The translations under genes and the position numbers were made by a program. The notes beneath the pieces are model-generated. The model was not told where the DNA came from. It saw only the letters and a list, made by a program, of their open reading frames with translations, and did not search any database. Shown here piece after piece: positions 35,166 through 47,100 of a DNA stretch of 64,000 bases (position 1 is its first letter; the number at the start of each line of letters is the position of its first letter). Where the stretch lies: the NCBI GenBank assembly GCA_014607495.2, contig CP053160.1:2728001-2792000 (forward strand), read 5' to 3'. Source of the DNA: Carposina sasakii (Eukaryota > Arthropoda > Insecta > Lepidoptera > Carposinidae).

Positions 35166-36081
35166 GGGGAAGATCGGGTAATGGGAGTCAGCGAGTAATA
35201 GTGGTCACCCACACATCTCCAAAAGTAACACTAATAGAAACGCGTTAAGGGTCCTCCCTGTCCGCTCTATTCCCCTAGAGAATGAGAGGTGTGTTTTGTT
35301 TTTGTGGCTCGCCGATGTAAATTTTCACCGACGCAAAATATACAGTAACTTTTATAGTTATTGATCTACTTGTATGTTACTTTTTATGCCTTTACTTGTA
35401 CATTTGGTGTAATGATTTCCTACTTAAATCCCGAGTTTTTCTAATGTATATTTTGTGTTTATTATTTTTTCTTCATAAAATACTTGTGGGTAATGAAGAA
35501 TCGGGTAATCCCCATTGCTCACTACTGACCGCCACCCAAAAAAAAATATAGGGGAAAGGAAAAATATACAGGGTGATTTTTGGTCGTCAAAATTTTTGAC
35601 GACCAAAAATCTGAATGAATGATCATTTTTCTCCATGAAAGTACACCTGGGAAGTGTCTGGTTTCCAAAATTTTAGGGTCCAAAGTTGAGTAAATAGACT
35701 GCGTTTTTCTGCATAAAGGCAAGGGCCAAGGAAAGAAGATGAAAGTGCCGAAGAAGGGGACCGAAAGAGTAAAGAGGAAGGTTCTACAGGAATCAAACGA
35801 TACCTCTGTATCAGACGTGACGCGATTTGTGTTAGATTTTTGTATGATCCTCATTGCCCACAAGGTGACCTCAATTACCCGTAACTTAGTCAAATCTGTT
35901 TTTTTTTGTACTTTTATATTTCCCAAAGATGATTATTAAAGTGATAATTACTGATCTCAAATTATAGCTAATTAAGTAAATTTTGTTATGCAAAATTTTG
36001 CGGTTGCAATAAAAATTTTGGTAATTTTAGCTTTTGTATTCTAATTCTTGCTTAAGTGACCCCCATTATCCAATCTTCCCC
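35166..36081. mobile_element. TA-flanked DNA element, Tc1/mariner-pogo like
   Basis: Ends 'ggggaagatcgggtaatggg' and its reverse complement at 36081 match with a few differences over about 24 bp. TA lies on both sides (35164-35165, 36082-36083). The plus strand at 35724-35880 reads KKMKVPKKGTERVKRKVLQE then SNDTSVSDV, a basic and then serine-rich stretch that might be a transposase tail; this is weak. A MITE fragment interrupts it at 35568-35716. Confidence 0.65.
35568..35716. mobile_element. ACAGGGTG-family MITE fragment
   Basis: It starts 'acagggtgatttttggtcgt' and then turns back on itself ('caaaatttttgacgaccaaa') before continuing 'tttctccatgaaagtacacc' to 'gactgcgtttttctgcataa'. The rest of the element is missing. 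Confidence 0.65.
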
Positions 36082-36083
36082 TA

Positions 36084-38630
36084 TACATACATTTATCATT
36101 TTCGATTCAACAAAAACACCCTAATTCATTGACTATAAAATCTTATTCCGTGATCCGCCGTGCGTGTAACGCTCCAAATTTGGAAATGATGGAAATCCCC
36201 AGAAAATAATGTACTCTCAAAAGGGCGAAACGCAATAAACCTATGAATATTTCGAGGGTAATGCTCATGAAGGGATAAGAAAGTGGAGGTGGTCTAACAG
36301 CAATAAGGTATTTTCTGACAAGTTAAAATAACTGTCAAAATAAGATGGCGTTACGTACATCTACATGTGCTCCTACATAGCTCCGCCGCCCTTCACCTCG
36401 TCATACAGAATTTCGAGTAAGTGATTTGCTCATGCCATCTATCCAGGCGATTTGTTCTATTTTTTTACTTTTAATAGTTGTCAGAAAATCCCTCATTGTT
36501 CATAGAAAATAGAGCGGGCCGCTTAGAATAATGATTCGCGCGGAGCAAAGACCAATCATTAATCTAAGGCGGGCCGTCTCGCTTTAATAACACAAACAAT
36601 TCTTGTTCTAGGTACACAAGTAACATAATATAAGTATACTTACTTAGAATTAACATTAACATAAAACAAAGTTAATGTAGCTACTGACGAGCTAACCTAA
36701 CCCAATGAAGTTCTTTGAAGCATCAACAAATTGTAAACTCTCAGGCTTTGTTGGCAAATGTTGTAGCCAGTCATAGGTAGACTTACCTAGATTACAAATC
36801 TTGCAATTACAATCATTGCGCAGTAATGGCATTTTTCGCAATTGCTGTAAGGAACACAATATAAATTTTACAAGCGGCCAGCATTACTAATTGTTTAAAT
36901 ATTTTTCGTTGCTATCGCACAGTTTTTAAAGAAATGTATATGCAATAACAAGCCTACCAATTAAACTGCGCTGCGTATTCTACATCGGTGGTCACAGGTC
37001 TAAAGTAATTATCGCATCTCCATATTCCCCTTACTTCATGTATACCACAGGGTCAGGTACTCGGCTCTCTGATCACGTAGAGCCATGTCAAATACCTAGC
37101 CCACGCACACTCGTGGACGTTCCCGGAATTCTCTACATGGCTGTAAGCCTTCTCAAGGTAAGCCGAGTTGAAAGAACTTGTATTTGGAAACATACCATTG
37201 AAAATGGGGCAAGAAGCGAGACACCGCTATTTAGTATAGAGCGACATCTCGCTTTTATCATGAAAACAAACCTACTTTTAAGAGTTCATTATACTCTGCC
37301 GGTGCAGTGCGATCTATAAGTAATACTAACTTTGCGATTCGATTTTCCTTCTTATTCTGAGAATAAGGGTCTAGACTTTGGACATCCTGACAAACGGACG
37401 AACAGACAAACAAGAAATATATAATAATGAAAATAATAATTTAAAAAATTACGGTTTAGTTTTTTCTTTTATGGGAATTCCTTTACCTACAATTTACCTT
37501 AATTTCAGTTGTATACAACATGTAAAAAGCGCCCCTGCCACTTGTGGGAAGAGGCTTTATACTTACTGAATTAATACAGGCTTTCACGGGTTTATGAATT
37601 TTTGAACATTTATCAACCACGTTCTAGCCTACTGAAAGTTTCGTTTGCTTTAAGTATGCCAAAGTCACGTCCTTTTTGCCGCTCTTCGGGAAATTTAATG
37701 TGGGGTATAACTAGTTAGAGTAACCTCTAACTTACTTACGTATTTTCTCTACGGGATCTAATTCTAAATCTGTTTAGTGTCACAGCTTCAAATTAAATAT
37801 ATATAAGGAAAAGTATGGTATAATTCAAAATTGTGAGAACGAGACTCTTCTTCTAAATAATATCACAGAACCTTTTGTAACCGTGTGTATGAGCTAGTTG
37901 TTTCACTAGGTAGGTACTGGTAAGCTTACCTATATATTAGCACAGTATTCGTTAAAATACACCAAAAATCACAGATGTATTTCAACTTTAGGTAGTTAGC
38001 TTAGCTACTGATCTAACAACAAACCTTTCACGCTTTATATGAGTATGTATTTTGGCTTCTCTAAACTCTGTGATAAATTCACTCATGTGCACTCAATATA
38101 AATACCACATGTAAAACAAGCCTTGTGTAATACTGCAAAGTATACTCAAAGGTAACTTAACATCTTTTTCAATGAAGATGTCCTGCATATTCGAAAGGAA
38201 AAAATACGAGTAACGAAGTCACTAGCGCTATGTGAATGAACTACATAGCTGGCTGCTTAAATAATGTAACATCGTTTTGAATTGACGTTCGTTATCGTAA
38301 CATTCCAACAATAACGGTTAGATCTGATCACGTGATTTGACGAACACGAGAAAATTAAGCAGTAGGTAAGCATCTCGATGACTTTCTATCGAGAAATAAT
38401 ATTACTTTGTCCAAGTACCTAGCACGAAATGTAGTAAACGGTTCTTAAGAGACCAGCGGGGGCGAAACAGTTAGTTTAAACGGTCGACACAACGATAAAT
38501 GTGGTTAGCCATCTGGGATGCAGTGTAATGTACTCTTATATTATGGTAGACGTCCATATTATTCATCGCCTCACTTTGGAAAATATAGCGCAAGTCTACC
38601 TCCATGACTTTTACTTTTGATAAAATGTAT
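36084..38630. other. Long stretch with no recognised gene
   Basis: A hairpin-like pair near 36508-36590 ('gcgggccgcttagaataatg' against 'taatctaaggcgggccgtct') may be a MITE. Frames at 37038-37319 and 37378-37569 lack any homology I can see. Nothing else is supported. Confidence 0.4.
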
Positions 38631-38631
38631 T

Positions 38632-38865
38632 CTATACATCTATACATATAATAAAATGTAACGGATCACTGTCTGTACATGGAAGATATATATCTCAGAA
38701 ACGGCTGAACCGATTTCAATGCAGTTTTCAGGAATATATTGTGACAGGCCCCACTTAACATATAGGCTACTTTTTATTCCGGGAAAATGTTTTTATCCCG
38801 GATAATTTCGACATTTAGTTTTTTCTGTAGTCCATACGGACGGAGGTGCGGGCGTCCACTAGTCG
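38632..38865 (+). repeat. Lep-type repeat, internally deleted
   Basis: 'tatacatataataaaatgta', 'acggatcactgtctgtacat', then directly 'atctcagaaacggctgaacc' and 'gtgcgggcgtccactagtc'. It lacks the (gttt)n section seen at 30520. Confidence 0.68.
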
Positions 38866-38869
38866 ATTA

Positions 38870-39665
38870 ATATAATTGTACAAAGGTTTTCCTTTACTGA
38901 CCTAGAAACTAGCATACAAGACAGCCGAAATTATTCAGCATAGGCGAGTATAGAAGAGCTCTAAAAAAGGATTTCTCGAAACTAAGGTATGGGAACGGGA
39001 AAACAAATATTGTATAGTTTACGCGTACAAAATCGTTGGTGTCCACTAGTATTACAGTAAAAGATATCAGGAGTAGAAAATCACGTTATTTTATATCAGA
39101 AAAATAGCAGATTCAGGAACAACTAGAGTATCTCTGTTGAAGTCTGTTGCTTCTTATTCTGTATGACAATAATTTTTGTGTGGCGCTGCAGAGAACTAAA
39201 GCCGGTTTAATCATCGCATTAAGGTTACCCGCTTTTAAAACTTACATAAATGTTTCTGGATAATGTTTGTACTGAATGAACTTTTCTTTAATAATCCAGT
39301 CGAGCTCAAGTATCTTAATTTTTGTTACTACCGCAAGTCGCTAGCTTGAAATTCGCTAACTCACTTAGTGAATGCCTGACATACAACGCACAATCAAAGC
39401 TCCTGGGCATAGGAAGCTTGACACGTTTTTTCTCTTTAACACTAAGAAAGGATTTTTCGGTTTTCCTACGGGCAATTCAAAAGTTTACGCTGACGCTGGG
39501 TGTGGACTTTATTCCATGTGATAAGTCTCATGACGTCACGTACATTAGAAGATCTTAAGATAGTGTATCATAGTTAAGGTAAAGACAGGTAGGTATATAG
39601 GTAGATATTAATGCAAATAAATAATTTCATTGATTATAAATGCTATCACTTTTTTGGTGACTTGA
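38870..39665. other. No recognised feature
   Basis: No gene. Part of 39350-39430 ('tacaacgcacaatcaaagct') resembles text at 6869 and 63590 ('aacgcacaa'), a weak repeat. Confidence 0.4.
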
Positions 39666-39677
39666 CATTGCATGCTT

Positions 39678-39805
39678 TTTTCTTGACAATTTGCGAATAT
39701 GCGAATCGGACAATTTGCGAATTAGAAAATTTGGGAACTTGACAATTTGCGGAATTGAGTGATTGCGACCGTTTGACAATTTGCGAATTTGACAATTTGC
39801 GCCTG
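39678..39805. repeat. Minisatellite with 'gacaatttgcgaa' unit
   Basis: At least six irregular copies of 'ttgacaatttgcgaat' occur with unit length varying from about 13 to 26 bp. The minus strand of this array reads as repeated SQIVK-like peptides; I do not take that as a gene. Confidence 0.8.
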
Positions 39806-39966
39806 AAGGAAATGTAGGTAGTTATATTTTTCATAAGAATAAACCAACAAACGAAAATAAACGATTTACAAAATTGACACCTAAGGTACCTATTTATCTC
39901 GTAAATGTTCGTAAACCAAACTCGTAACCCGAACACAGCTGTTACTACCAACTCCACTTTCTCACT

Positions 39967-40152
39967 TATACAGGATGTAACGGAAGGGGTAGTTTAACCA
40001 AAATGTAAAACTTTAAAGAATCTTCCGCCAAATTGAAACATTGTTTCTGTTTTAGCAAGGAATGTTCATAATATACAAGCTTAGAAAAACAAACATTTAG
40101 TTTTTTTTCTTTTGAGCCAAGTTTCCTATCATACCCCCAGATACATCCTGTA
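39967..40152. mobile_element. Diverged MITE, 'acaggatgtaacggaagggg' end
   Basis: The left end 'acaggatgtaacggaagggg' and the right end 'cccccagatacatcctgta' form an imperfect inverted repeat. It is similar in plan to 25552-25817. Confidence 0.6.
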
Positions 40153-40154
40153 TA

Positions 40155-41640
40155 GACTTAAGTGCTTGGTAACTGAGACGCGCCGAAATTTAACACCAAA
40201 GTAAACATAAAGTAACTTTTCTTGTACTTGTACTTGAGTGGGTACTAATTCGTGAATGTCAGGTGTGCGTTACCTTCAGGATATTTACATAAAATTATAA
40301 GCAGGTAAAGTTACTTAGGTTTAAGTGGGTAGATGTAAGTGAAACTTAAGTACGACAAACAGAGGTAAAAATGAAATCTCAAATACCTACACCAAAGGAG
40401 AGATGTATTGGTATTGCATAGACCACAAAAGTGATAAATACATAATTATCATATTATTAATCTTCAATTGTTTTCTTACAAAATTTCAAATTAGGAATAA
40501 AAGAATCCTAGATTATTTTTGATCTCTCGTATTGAAATTGGCCGTTAATGAATAACTACTTGTTTGATTTTTAATTAATCGAAATCGCCATTTTCACTTC
40601 TGACCCACGGTACCCCTGGTGGTACCGTCGGTCTTTTAAAGTTAAACGGTACTACATGTAACATCTATGGCTGATAAAACACGGTTTTAACTGTGGAAAG
40701 GCAATTACTATATTTTTTATTATTCTAAAGTAACTACGTATACGTAACTAACGCATTTTAAATAATCGAAATCGCCATTTTGAATATCCCATGCTTTCAC
40801 GCGCCCAATAGTGCGTTCCCTACCTATCACATTCATCGACAAGTGATGTTCTTAGTCGATTGTTTTTCCAGCTTACAGTTTGTATAGGTACTTTACCTAA
40901 TGGTAAACTGGGCGGGGCGATTATCTGTTCTGTTTGCTACTCAAGCCCCTAGGGTGCTTCGTGACCTACTTCGGCAGTCAGCGTAATAATAAACTAATTC
41001 CATCAGCTTTCAACTGCTCCATTGTAAAAACAGATGTGGTCCTAGATAAAACACTACTACTTTGGTTTTGTGGCAATACAGGTCATCATGTAATGACAAC
41101 TAATTTTAAAAATCCTTATGGGTCTCCGGATTACGAATCTATTGATACCTCTCAACCTCAAATGCAATAAGCCGTTTGCGCTCTAGCTAGAGCGTTCATA
41201 TATAACAATAATAAACATTTATTTCAGATAACGAAATCCATATTTTGTTAGGTTGTTCGTTACAAATTACTTAGTATATGTTAGTTTGTTAATAATAATA
41301 TAGAACGGGTTCTACTTCTGGCGGAGTCACGTAAAAGTATTCTCTATTTGTATCAAATAGCAACAATTGTTGGAACGTCAATCCTAAGTAAATCACGTAG
41401 CTATGATATGTACCTACTATGCGTAAACTACTTGCTTATGAATACTATGGTGATGGTAAATGGCATCAATTAGCTAATGAAAGCGACATCCCCGAGGACT
41501 TAGGTCTATACTGGACAAAATAAACGCTGCATGCAGTATCTAGTAGTAAACTTAAACACTAACTACTCACCTTTGCAACCCGATGCCGTCTACAACTGGT
41601 TCTAGGCATCTGATGTCATTTCAGTTCCACTAAGTTACAG
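40155..41640. other. No recognised gene
   Basis: 'aatcgaaatcgccattttca' (40577) recurs as 'aatcgaaatcgccattttga' (40763). The 78-residue frame at 40934-41170 has no homologue I can name. Confidence 0.4.
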
Positions 41641-41644
41641 CTTA

Positions 41645-41835
41645 GTGTCTAGGCTTCATTGGGAAGTGGGATGTGTCTAGGAGATTCACTTGATAGATAT
41701 CTAAAGACTATAGAAGTTTCATTGGGTAAGTGTCTGGGAGTTTCACCGAGCAGTTGTCTAGGAGATTCACTAAATATGTGTATCAATTTCACTGGGTAGG
41801 CGTTTAGGAGTTTCACTGGGTAGTCTAATACGTGT
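41645..41835. repeat. Minisatellite, about 24-bp unit
   Basis: The unit is close to 'gtctaggagtttcactgggt' plus 3-4 bases, with about seven irregular copies such as 'tgtctaggagattcactt' and 'cgtttaggagtttcactggg'. Confidence 0.75.
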
Positions 41836-41880
41836 ATAAAAGGCACAAACACAAACGCGATCGCAAATAGAGACGAGAAA

Positions 41881-42143
41881 GGGCGAGGCCACAACACTGC
41901 GGTACGTCGCAAAAATCGACGACGCCGCATAATGCATCGTGGAAATTTCCGATGCGCTGCCGCAACGTACAAATCTATAAATCTACGATGCGATGCGTTT
42001 CCGTACTACCATAGGGTACTACAGTAACTGAAATGATGGTTAGCGTAATTTCGTCCGACGCCGTATGCGATGAAATTTTTTGCGTTGCGTCATCGCATCG
42101 TTTTGTCGATGCGACGCCGCAACGCAGTGTTGTGGCCTCGCCC
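41881..42143. mobile_element. 263-bp MITE with perfect TIRs and GATGCG repeats
   Basis: Both ends are 'gggcgaggccacaacactgc' plus g, perfect over 21 bp. The interior is rich in 'gatgcg' and 'gacgccgc' on both strands and folds back further. Flanks are 'gaaa' and 'aaag'. Confidence 0.85.
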
Positions 42144-42144
42144 A

Positions 42145-42582
42145 AAGGAGCGCTCGGTTCGGCGGCCGATTTGCGACTGTCATCTTCTGATAGCCAAACA
42201 ATTCACAAAATGAGGGTAGAAATGAAATGACTACATCACCGGTCTACGTGTACCCGCGCGGTTTATATCAAGACTATAAAAACTGAAACATCTTAAACAT
42301 TAACAAATTTTTATTATGTAATTCAATACGAATACAAAATTTAACAATGTCAATAATACAAATAAATACTCGTAATCGTCTATTTTCGAGGTAGAATCTT
42401 ACATGTGTATCGGAGGAGCAGTGTGAGCATTTAATTACCGAGTTAATATTAAATATACGATAACCTTACTCCATTAAAAAAATATAAAATTGATTTACTT
42501 ACAATAAACTAACCTTGGTATTTTGGGTTAGGTATTAAATTATTTATAATATGTACTTATACAAGTAAGTATAACAGAAAAT
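42145..42582. other. No recognised feature
   Basis: AT-rich, no gene or repeat copy recognised. Confidence 0.4.
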
Positions 42583-43027
42583 ACAGGATGTCCCGGAAGT
42601 CGACGTCTAGCTGGAAACGGGAGATAGGCCAAGTCATAATAGTTATCAGAAAAATATTTAAAAATCCAAGTTATGTACATTTTTTTTTTCAGTAAAGCCA
42701 GTTAAGGTTGGCCGAAGTATTAACTTTAAATAGTTGATTTGGCAAAACGTGACATTTTCTTCCAAACTGGAGTAGTTGCTTTGAATTTTAGGCAACAAGT
42801 TTACAGAAGCACTTTTCAGGATTACAGAATAAAAAAGAAATTGACAAAAAGTGAAGATTTGCAGAGACAGGAGTTAAAAAAACTATCACAGGGTGTAGAT
42901 TTTCTCGATTTTTTTTAAAGTCCTATCATTTATAAAGTACATAACTTAGATTTTTTTTTCTGATAACTGATTATGACTTGGCCTATCTCCCGATTCCGGC
43001 TTGACGTCGACTTCCGGGACATCCTGT
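42583..43027. mobile_element. 445-bp MITE with 57-bp TIRs
   Basis: The ends begin 'acaggatgtcccggaagtcg' and continue through 'gggagataggccaagtcata', with about three mismatches between the two arms. The interior is AT-rich with no transposase. Confidence 0.85.
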
Positions 43028-43336
43028 ATATAACTATACCCCTAGATTTATAAACAGATATTGATAAAACCTTACGTGCTTTGCATCAATGTGGAATGTC
43101 TAAATAACTTCCAAATAGTTCGGGCTATACCATTTTCAGAACACAGTCATATGTATATGTTCGTATAATATATAAATAAATATAATAACTACCACAGAAG
43201 TAAAACACAAGTTATTTTACAAATATAGTATAGCATTGTACTAACTAATTATCTAAATATTATATGTATCACTTTACATTACAACAAAATTAACAACGTA
43301 CTTTACGAAATTAATAAACCTTAAATTATATTGTAT

Positions 43337-43596
43337 TGGCCGCGTGGTGCCGGCAGAGTAGAATTCGTACCACCCCATGTCTACCCGTGGGTATCGTACG
43401 AGGCGATTAAGGGTTAGCGGGAGGTGGACAGCAGCGCCTCCCGTGTTGACAACATAGTCCAAAATACAAACTGCGGTCACCAACCCGTCTGCCCAGCGTG
43501 GTGACTATGGGCAAATAATCCCATGACAGTCTTGTGGCGTGCCCTGAGGGAGGCCTACGTCCAGCAGTGGACTGCAATAGGCTGATGATGATGATG
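43337..43596 (+). mobile_element. 5'-truncated LINE tail with 13-bp TSD
   Basis: It is the family of 11462: 'ggccgcgtggtgccggcaga' to 'gcctacgtccagcagtggac' and the tail 'tgatgatgatgatg'. The target-site duplication is 'aattatattgtat' at 43324-43336 and 43597-43609, exact, so insertion by target-primed reverse transcription is well supported. Confidence 0.9.
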
Positions 43597-43609
43597 AATT
43601 ATATTGTAT

Positions 43610-44002
43610 AGTTACATAATCTTATTATCCTTAACAATTCACTATTTGGCTATAATATGATTTACCGAAAATATAGTGCTCAGAACTAACGAACTAACTA
43701 ATTTTGGTCACTCGACTAAAAGTCACCTGTATGTGTGTAAAAGTTTAATTGAAAATATTCTAGACATATAGAAATGAATTACTTCTATGATCCTTCGACA
43801 CTCTCACTTCCGCGACATCGTATGCATGAGCCTTCTGACGGCTTTGTGTACACTACTATGTAGTTGCCAAGTTTCATCAAAACTGGTTCGGCATTTCCGT
43901 TTTGAAAGAAATAAAAACATCTAAAAATACATTGTCATAACCTTTCACATTGATAATATAGAGGATGCTAAATGTCTGCTATTAGTTACAAATATAGTTA
44001 TA
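43610..44002 (-). other. Region downstream of VWA8, probable 3' UTR
   Basis: It immediately follows the VWA8 stop codon on the minus strand. It includes a Lep-like scrap ('tttcatcaaaactggttcgg'). The transcript end is not resolved. Confidence 0.45.
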
Positions 44003-44114
44003 TTATGATTCACTATCTAAAAGTGAGGAGGCGAATATTTGTTGCATTATCTGCGGCAGTGACGCTACGTCCATACACACGTGGGCGTGGCCTACGGGCA
44101 ATCGACGGAGTAGG
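44003..44114 (-). CDS. VWA8: VWA8 terminal coding exon and stop
   Basis: It encodes LLRRLPVGHAHVCMDVASLP and QIMQQIFASSLLDSES followed by TAA at 44003-44005. The vertebrate end is LQRTLPAGRSFVAMD and QILQQIFTS, so this is the true C-terminus. The acceptor is 'atttcag'. The 3' UTR continues below 44003; ATTAAA on the minus strand near 43745-43750 is a possible but unproven polyadenylation signal. Confidence 0.92.
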
Positions 44115-47100
44115 CTGAAATAATAAGGTTATATTTTTAATGGATTAAATGTATGTCCAGTGCTAATATGGGGCTTCACTAGAACACATCAGCTGCATCT
44201 CCTTCCGTGCATGTCGTAAGAGTCGACTATACTAAAAACCGAAACTCGAGAGACTAGTTTGACAAGTAAGTGACAGATAAAGGGTTACCATAAATAGAAG
44301 AAATTAAATAGTGACGTTATAGTCGATATCGATAATTGTCGATATGATTATAATTAATTAAGACTTGAATATATAAATTGTCTAAATTTACAAAATTTCA
44401 TATTATACTTCATTTTAACTCCAATGAAGAATAAGTGCTCATGCTGGAACCCAAATACTGTTGTACGGATTGCAAAATCGTTGCGTAAAAGTGGTGCTAA
44501 TAAAGATTTTACCTACGTTTTTGGGCAGAATTATAACATTTATTCTCTAGTATTATTACTCCAGTAGAGTCAAATAGTTTACTTCGTGAAAAAAGTGTGT
44601 TATCAGCAACATGAAATCATTCAGATACTTCATCGTTCACAATGAAAAGGAAATAATATTACGAACAACGCCAAAAATATAAACAAACAATTTTATTGTA
44701 TTGTAATATTATACCTCGTACTGTAAATGAAATAACAATTTGATCATTTTATTTAATAAAAAAACCAATCTGTATTTTAAAAATATCGATATGAACAGAA
44801 TTATCCCGACCATGGCAACATTTGTGCAAAATTAACTGTCAAACTCGTCTCTCGAATTATGGTTTCGAGTATAAGGAACTCTTTTACATCTGTCCCCTCT
44901 ATACTTAACATGGCTGTAGGTAGGTAGTTAGTAACGTGCGTGATGCACAATACTTCGAATAACACAACGTCACCACACACATTAAAATAATGCCATATTG
45001 TTCTAATACATATTACAGATTACATATGTACTAAATACAGAAACAAATAATTAACTTACTTATTAGCTTCATCTCCCAAGCTCCCAATAAAAAGGACGTG
45101 CGCCTGTACTTTTGGCTCCGACGTCAGAATCGTGCCTAACTCCTCTGGCTCTATGCCGTATCTAGAAAGTAAAAATAAACTTTTAGTTTTTTCAAGTAAC
45201 ATTTAAGAGCCAGCAGTCAAATAAAAGTCCCACGGTTGCTCCGCCCACATACCCCGCCACCCGCAATGCAAGGATACGCGTTAAGATCTGCGTAGTGTTA
45301 AAATTCGAAATTCGCGCGCTTTCGAGCAGGCGGGTCAACGCTAGGTCAAACGCAGAGAACATAAAAACCCATAGAGTCGTTATTATAATTGATTTCAATG
45401 TTATGTTTATTTTATTTTTGTTTGCAAAATACAATTAAATTAAAATAATTAATTTATTAATAAGTAATATAGGTATGTTAAAAAATCATTCATACAATAG
45501 AACACATTACCTGCATCATAGTTATATTTATGTATGAAATTCATCCAATGCAACAAGTATTAGGAAGTTTTGAATAAAACGGATTAATGGTACTAGAGTG
45601 GATACCACGTATCGGCAAGCGCAGCGTGGGAAGGCCACCCGCGAGGTGGACGGATGACCTGGTCAAGGTTGCGGGCGTCGGTTGGATGCAGGCTGCTTCC
45701 GACCGGTCGGAGTGGAGGTTGTTGGGGGAGGCCTATGTCCAACAGTGGACTTCTCAGGGCTGTAAATGATGAATGGTACTCGTAGATATCAAAGATTTAT
45801 TTTATATATCACAAAAAATAGTATCCGATACATATGTGAAATGGGACCAATTTACTCATGTAGATAGCTTTTAAAAAGGCTTTTAGGTGAGTCAATATGT
45901 TAAAATGTTACAAGTAGTAACTTAAGAAATTTTAATATTAAGATGATTATGTAAAAAATGCCGTTTCATTTAGGTAAATTGCTGTATGTTAAATATAAAT
46001 AGTAGGTGTTTTTTAAAAATAAAGGGTTAACAGGTATGTATAATGTGCATTCGCAATATTAGCTGTGCATAAATAAAAAAAACTTTATTTAAAGATAAAT
46101 AGCGGTATGCGTATGCCACAAATATAAATTGCAGTTTGATAAGCAATATTCTCATTTGAGGATTTTGCTGTGCAGTCAGTAATTTTTATATGAATTCCAA
46201 TTATTTGTGACAAAAAAAAAATCATTTTATTTGATGTGCGTTTAAATACTATACAATTAAATTAAATGATTTTTCTTACTAATCCTCTACACTCCCCAAG
46301 AAATATATATGTACTATTTACCTTATACAGTAAAATACCTTCTGTTCTATGCTCCACCTCATCAGTTACCATCAAACTGTCAATCGGAGAGCTAAAATAT
46401 GAAATGAGTTTAAAAATATCAAAAAAGTTTTAGTAGCCAAAAGTGAAAACAAGTGAGCAAAAACAACAAAATTATAGCAGGTAGGTAGGTTCTCACTCAC
46501 TTTTCTTCAAACATTACAGGTGGTATTATTTCGGTATAAACTTTGACGGGCGACTCCAGGACTTTTTGTTCGGCACAATTGGTTTGAATTCTATAAACAA
46601 AATATTGTAGATAAGGAACTGCTGCCGAAGATGCTACGTAGTAAGTAAAGATGGGTCGGATTAGGTAAAAATCGTACCTGTTCGACCTAATACATACTAA
46701 TATTTATGCAATATGGCCGTTCCATTACTGTGATCCATTACGTATTAGATAAATACGTAGAATCTTTATTCGGTGAATATTTAGTATCGGTTTTCGGTGA
46801 ATGATCCATTATCTAATAAATACCTACGTAAAAAGAATAGTTGTGGAAATAGAAAATATCGTGATAATAGCGAAATGCATTTTTTATATTAGGTTAAATT
46901 TTTAATATTTAGTTAAATTGTTTTTAGTTTGTGTCAAATATTTTGTTTAAATAAAGGATTTTTATTTTGTAAAAAAAAAAAGGAAAAAAAAAGTCTTGTC
47001 TGTACCCGGATACGAACCAGGAATATCTGGTTTTCGACTCCGCCGATGTAACCGCTGGGCTATTATAAACTTGTTAGAAATGGTGAAAATTACATTCATA

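Noticed and set aside
35522..35926. 134-residue minus-strand open frame
   Set aside because: It crosses an ACAGGGTG MITE fragment and the TA-flanked element, so it is a chance frame across mobile DNA.
37038..37319. 93-residue plus-strand frame as an exon
   Set aside because: No homology that I can recognise and no matching partner exon nearby. It may be chance.
39646..39957. 103-residue minus-strand frame with SQIVK-like repeats
   Set aside because: The repeats are the translation of a minisatellite. There is no start context or homologue.
40934..41170. 78-residue plus-strand frame as a gene
   Set aside because: The composition is protein-like but no family is recognisable and no splice partner or regulatory context is visible.
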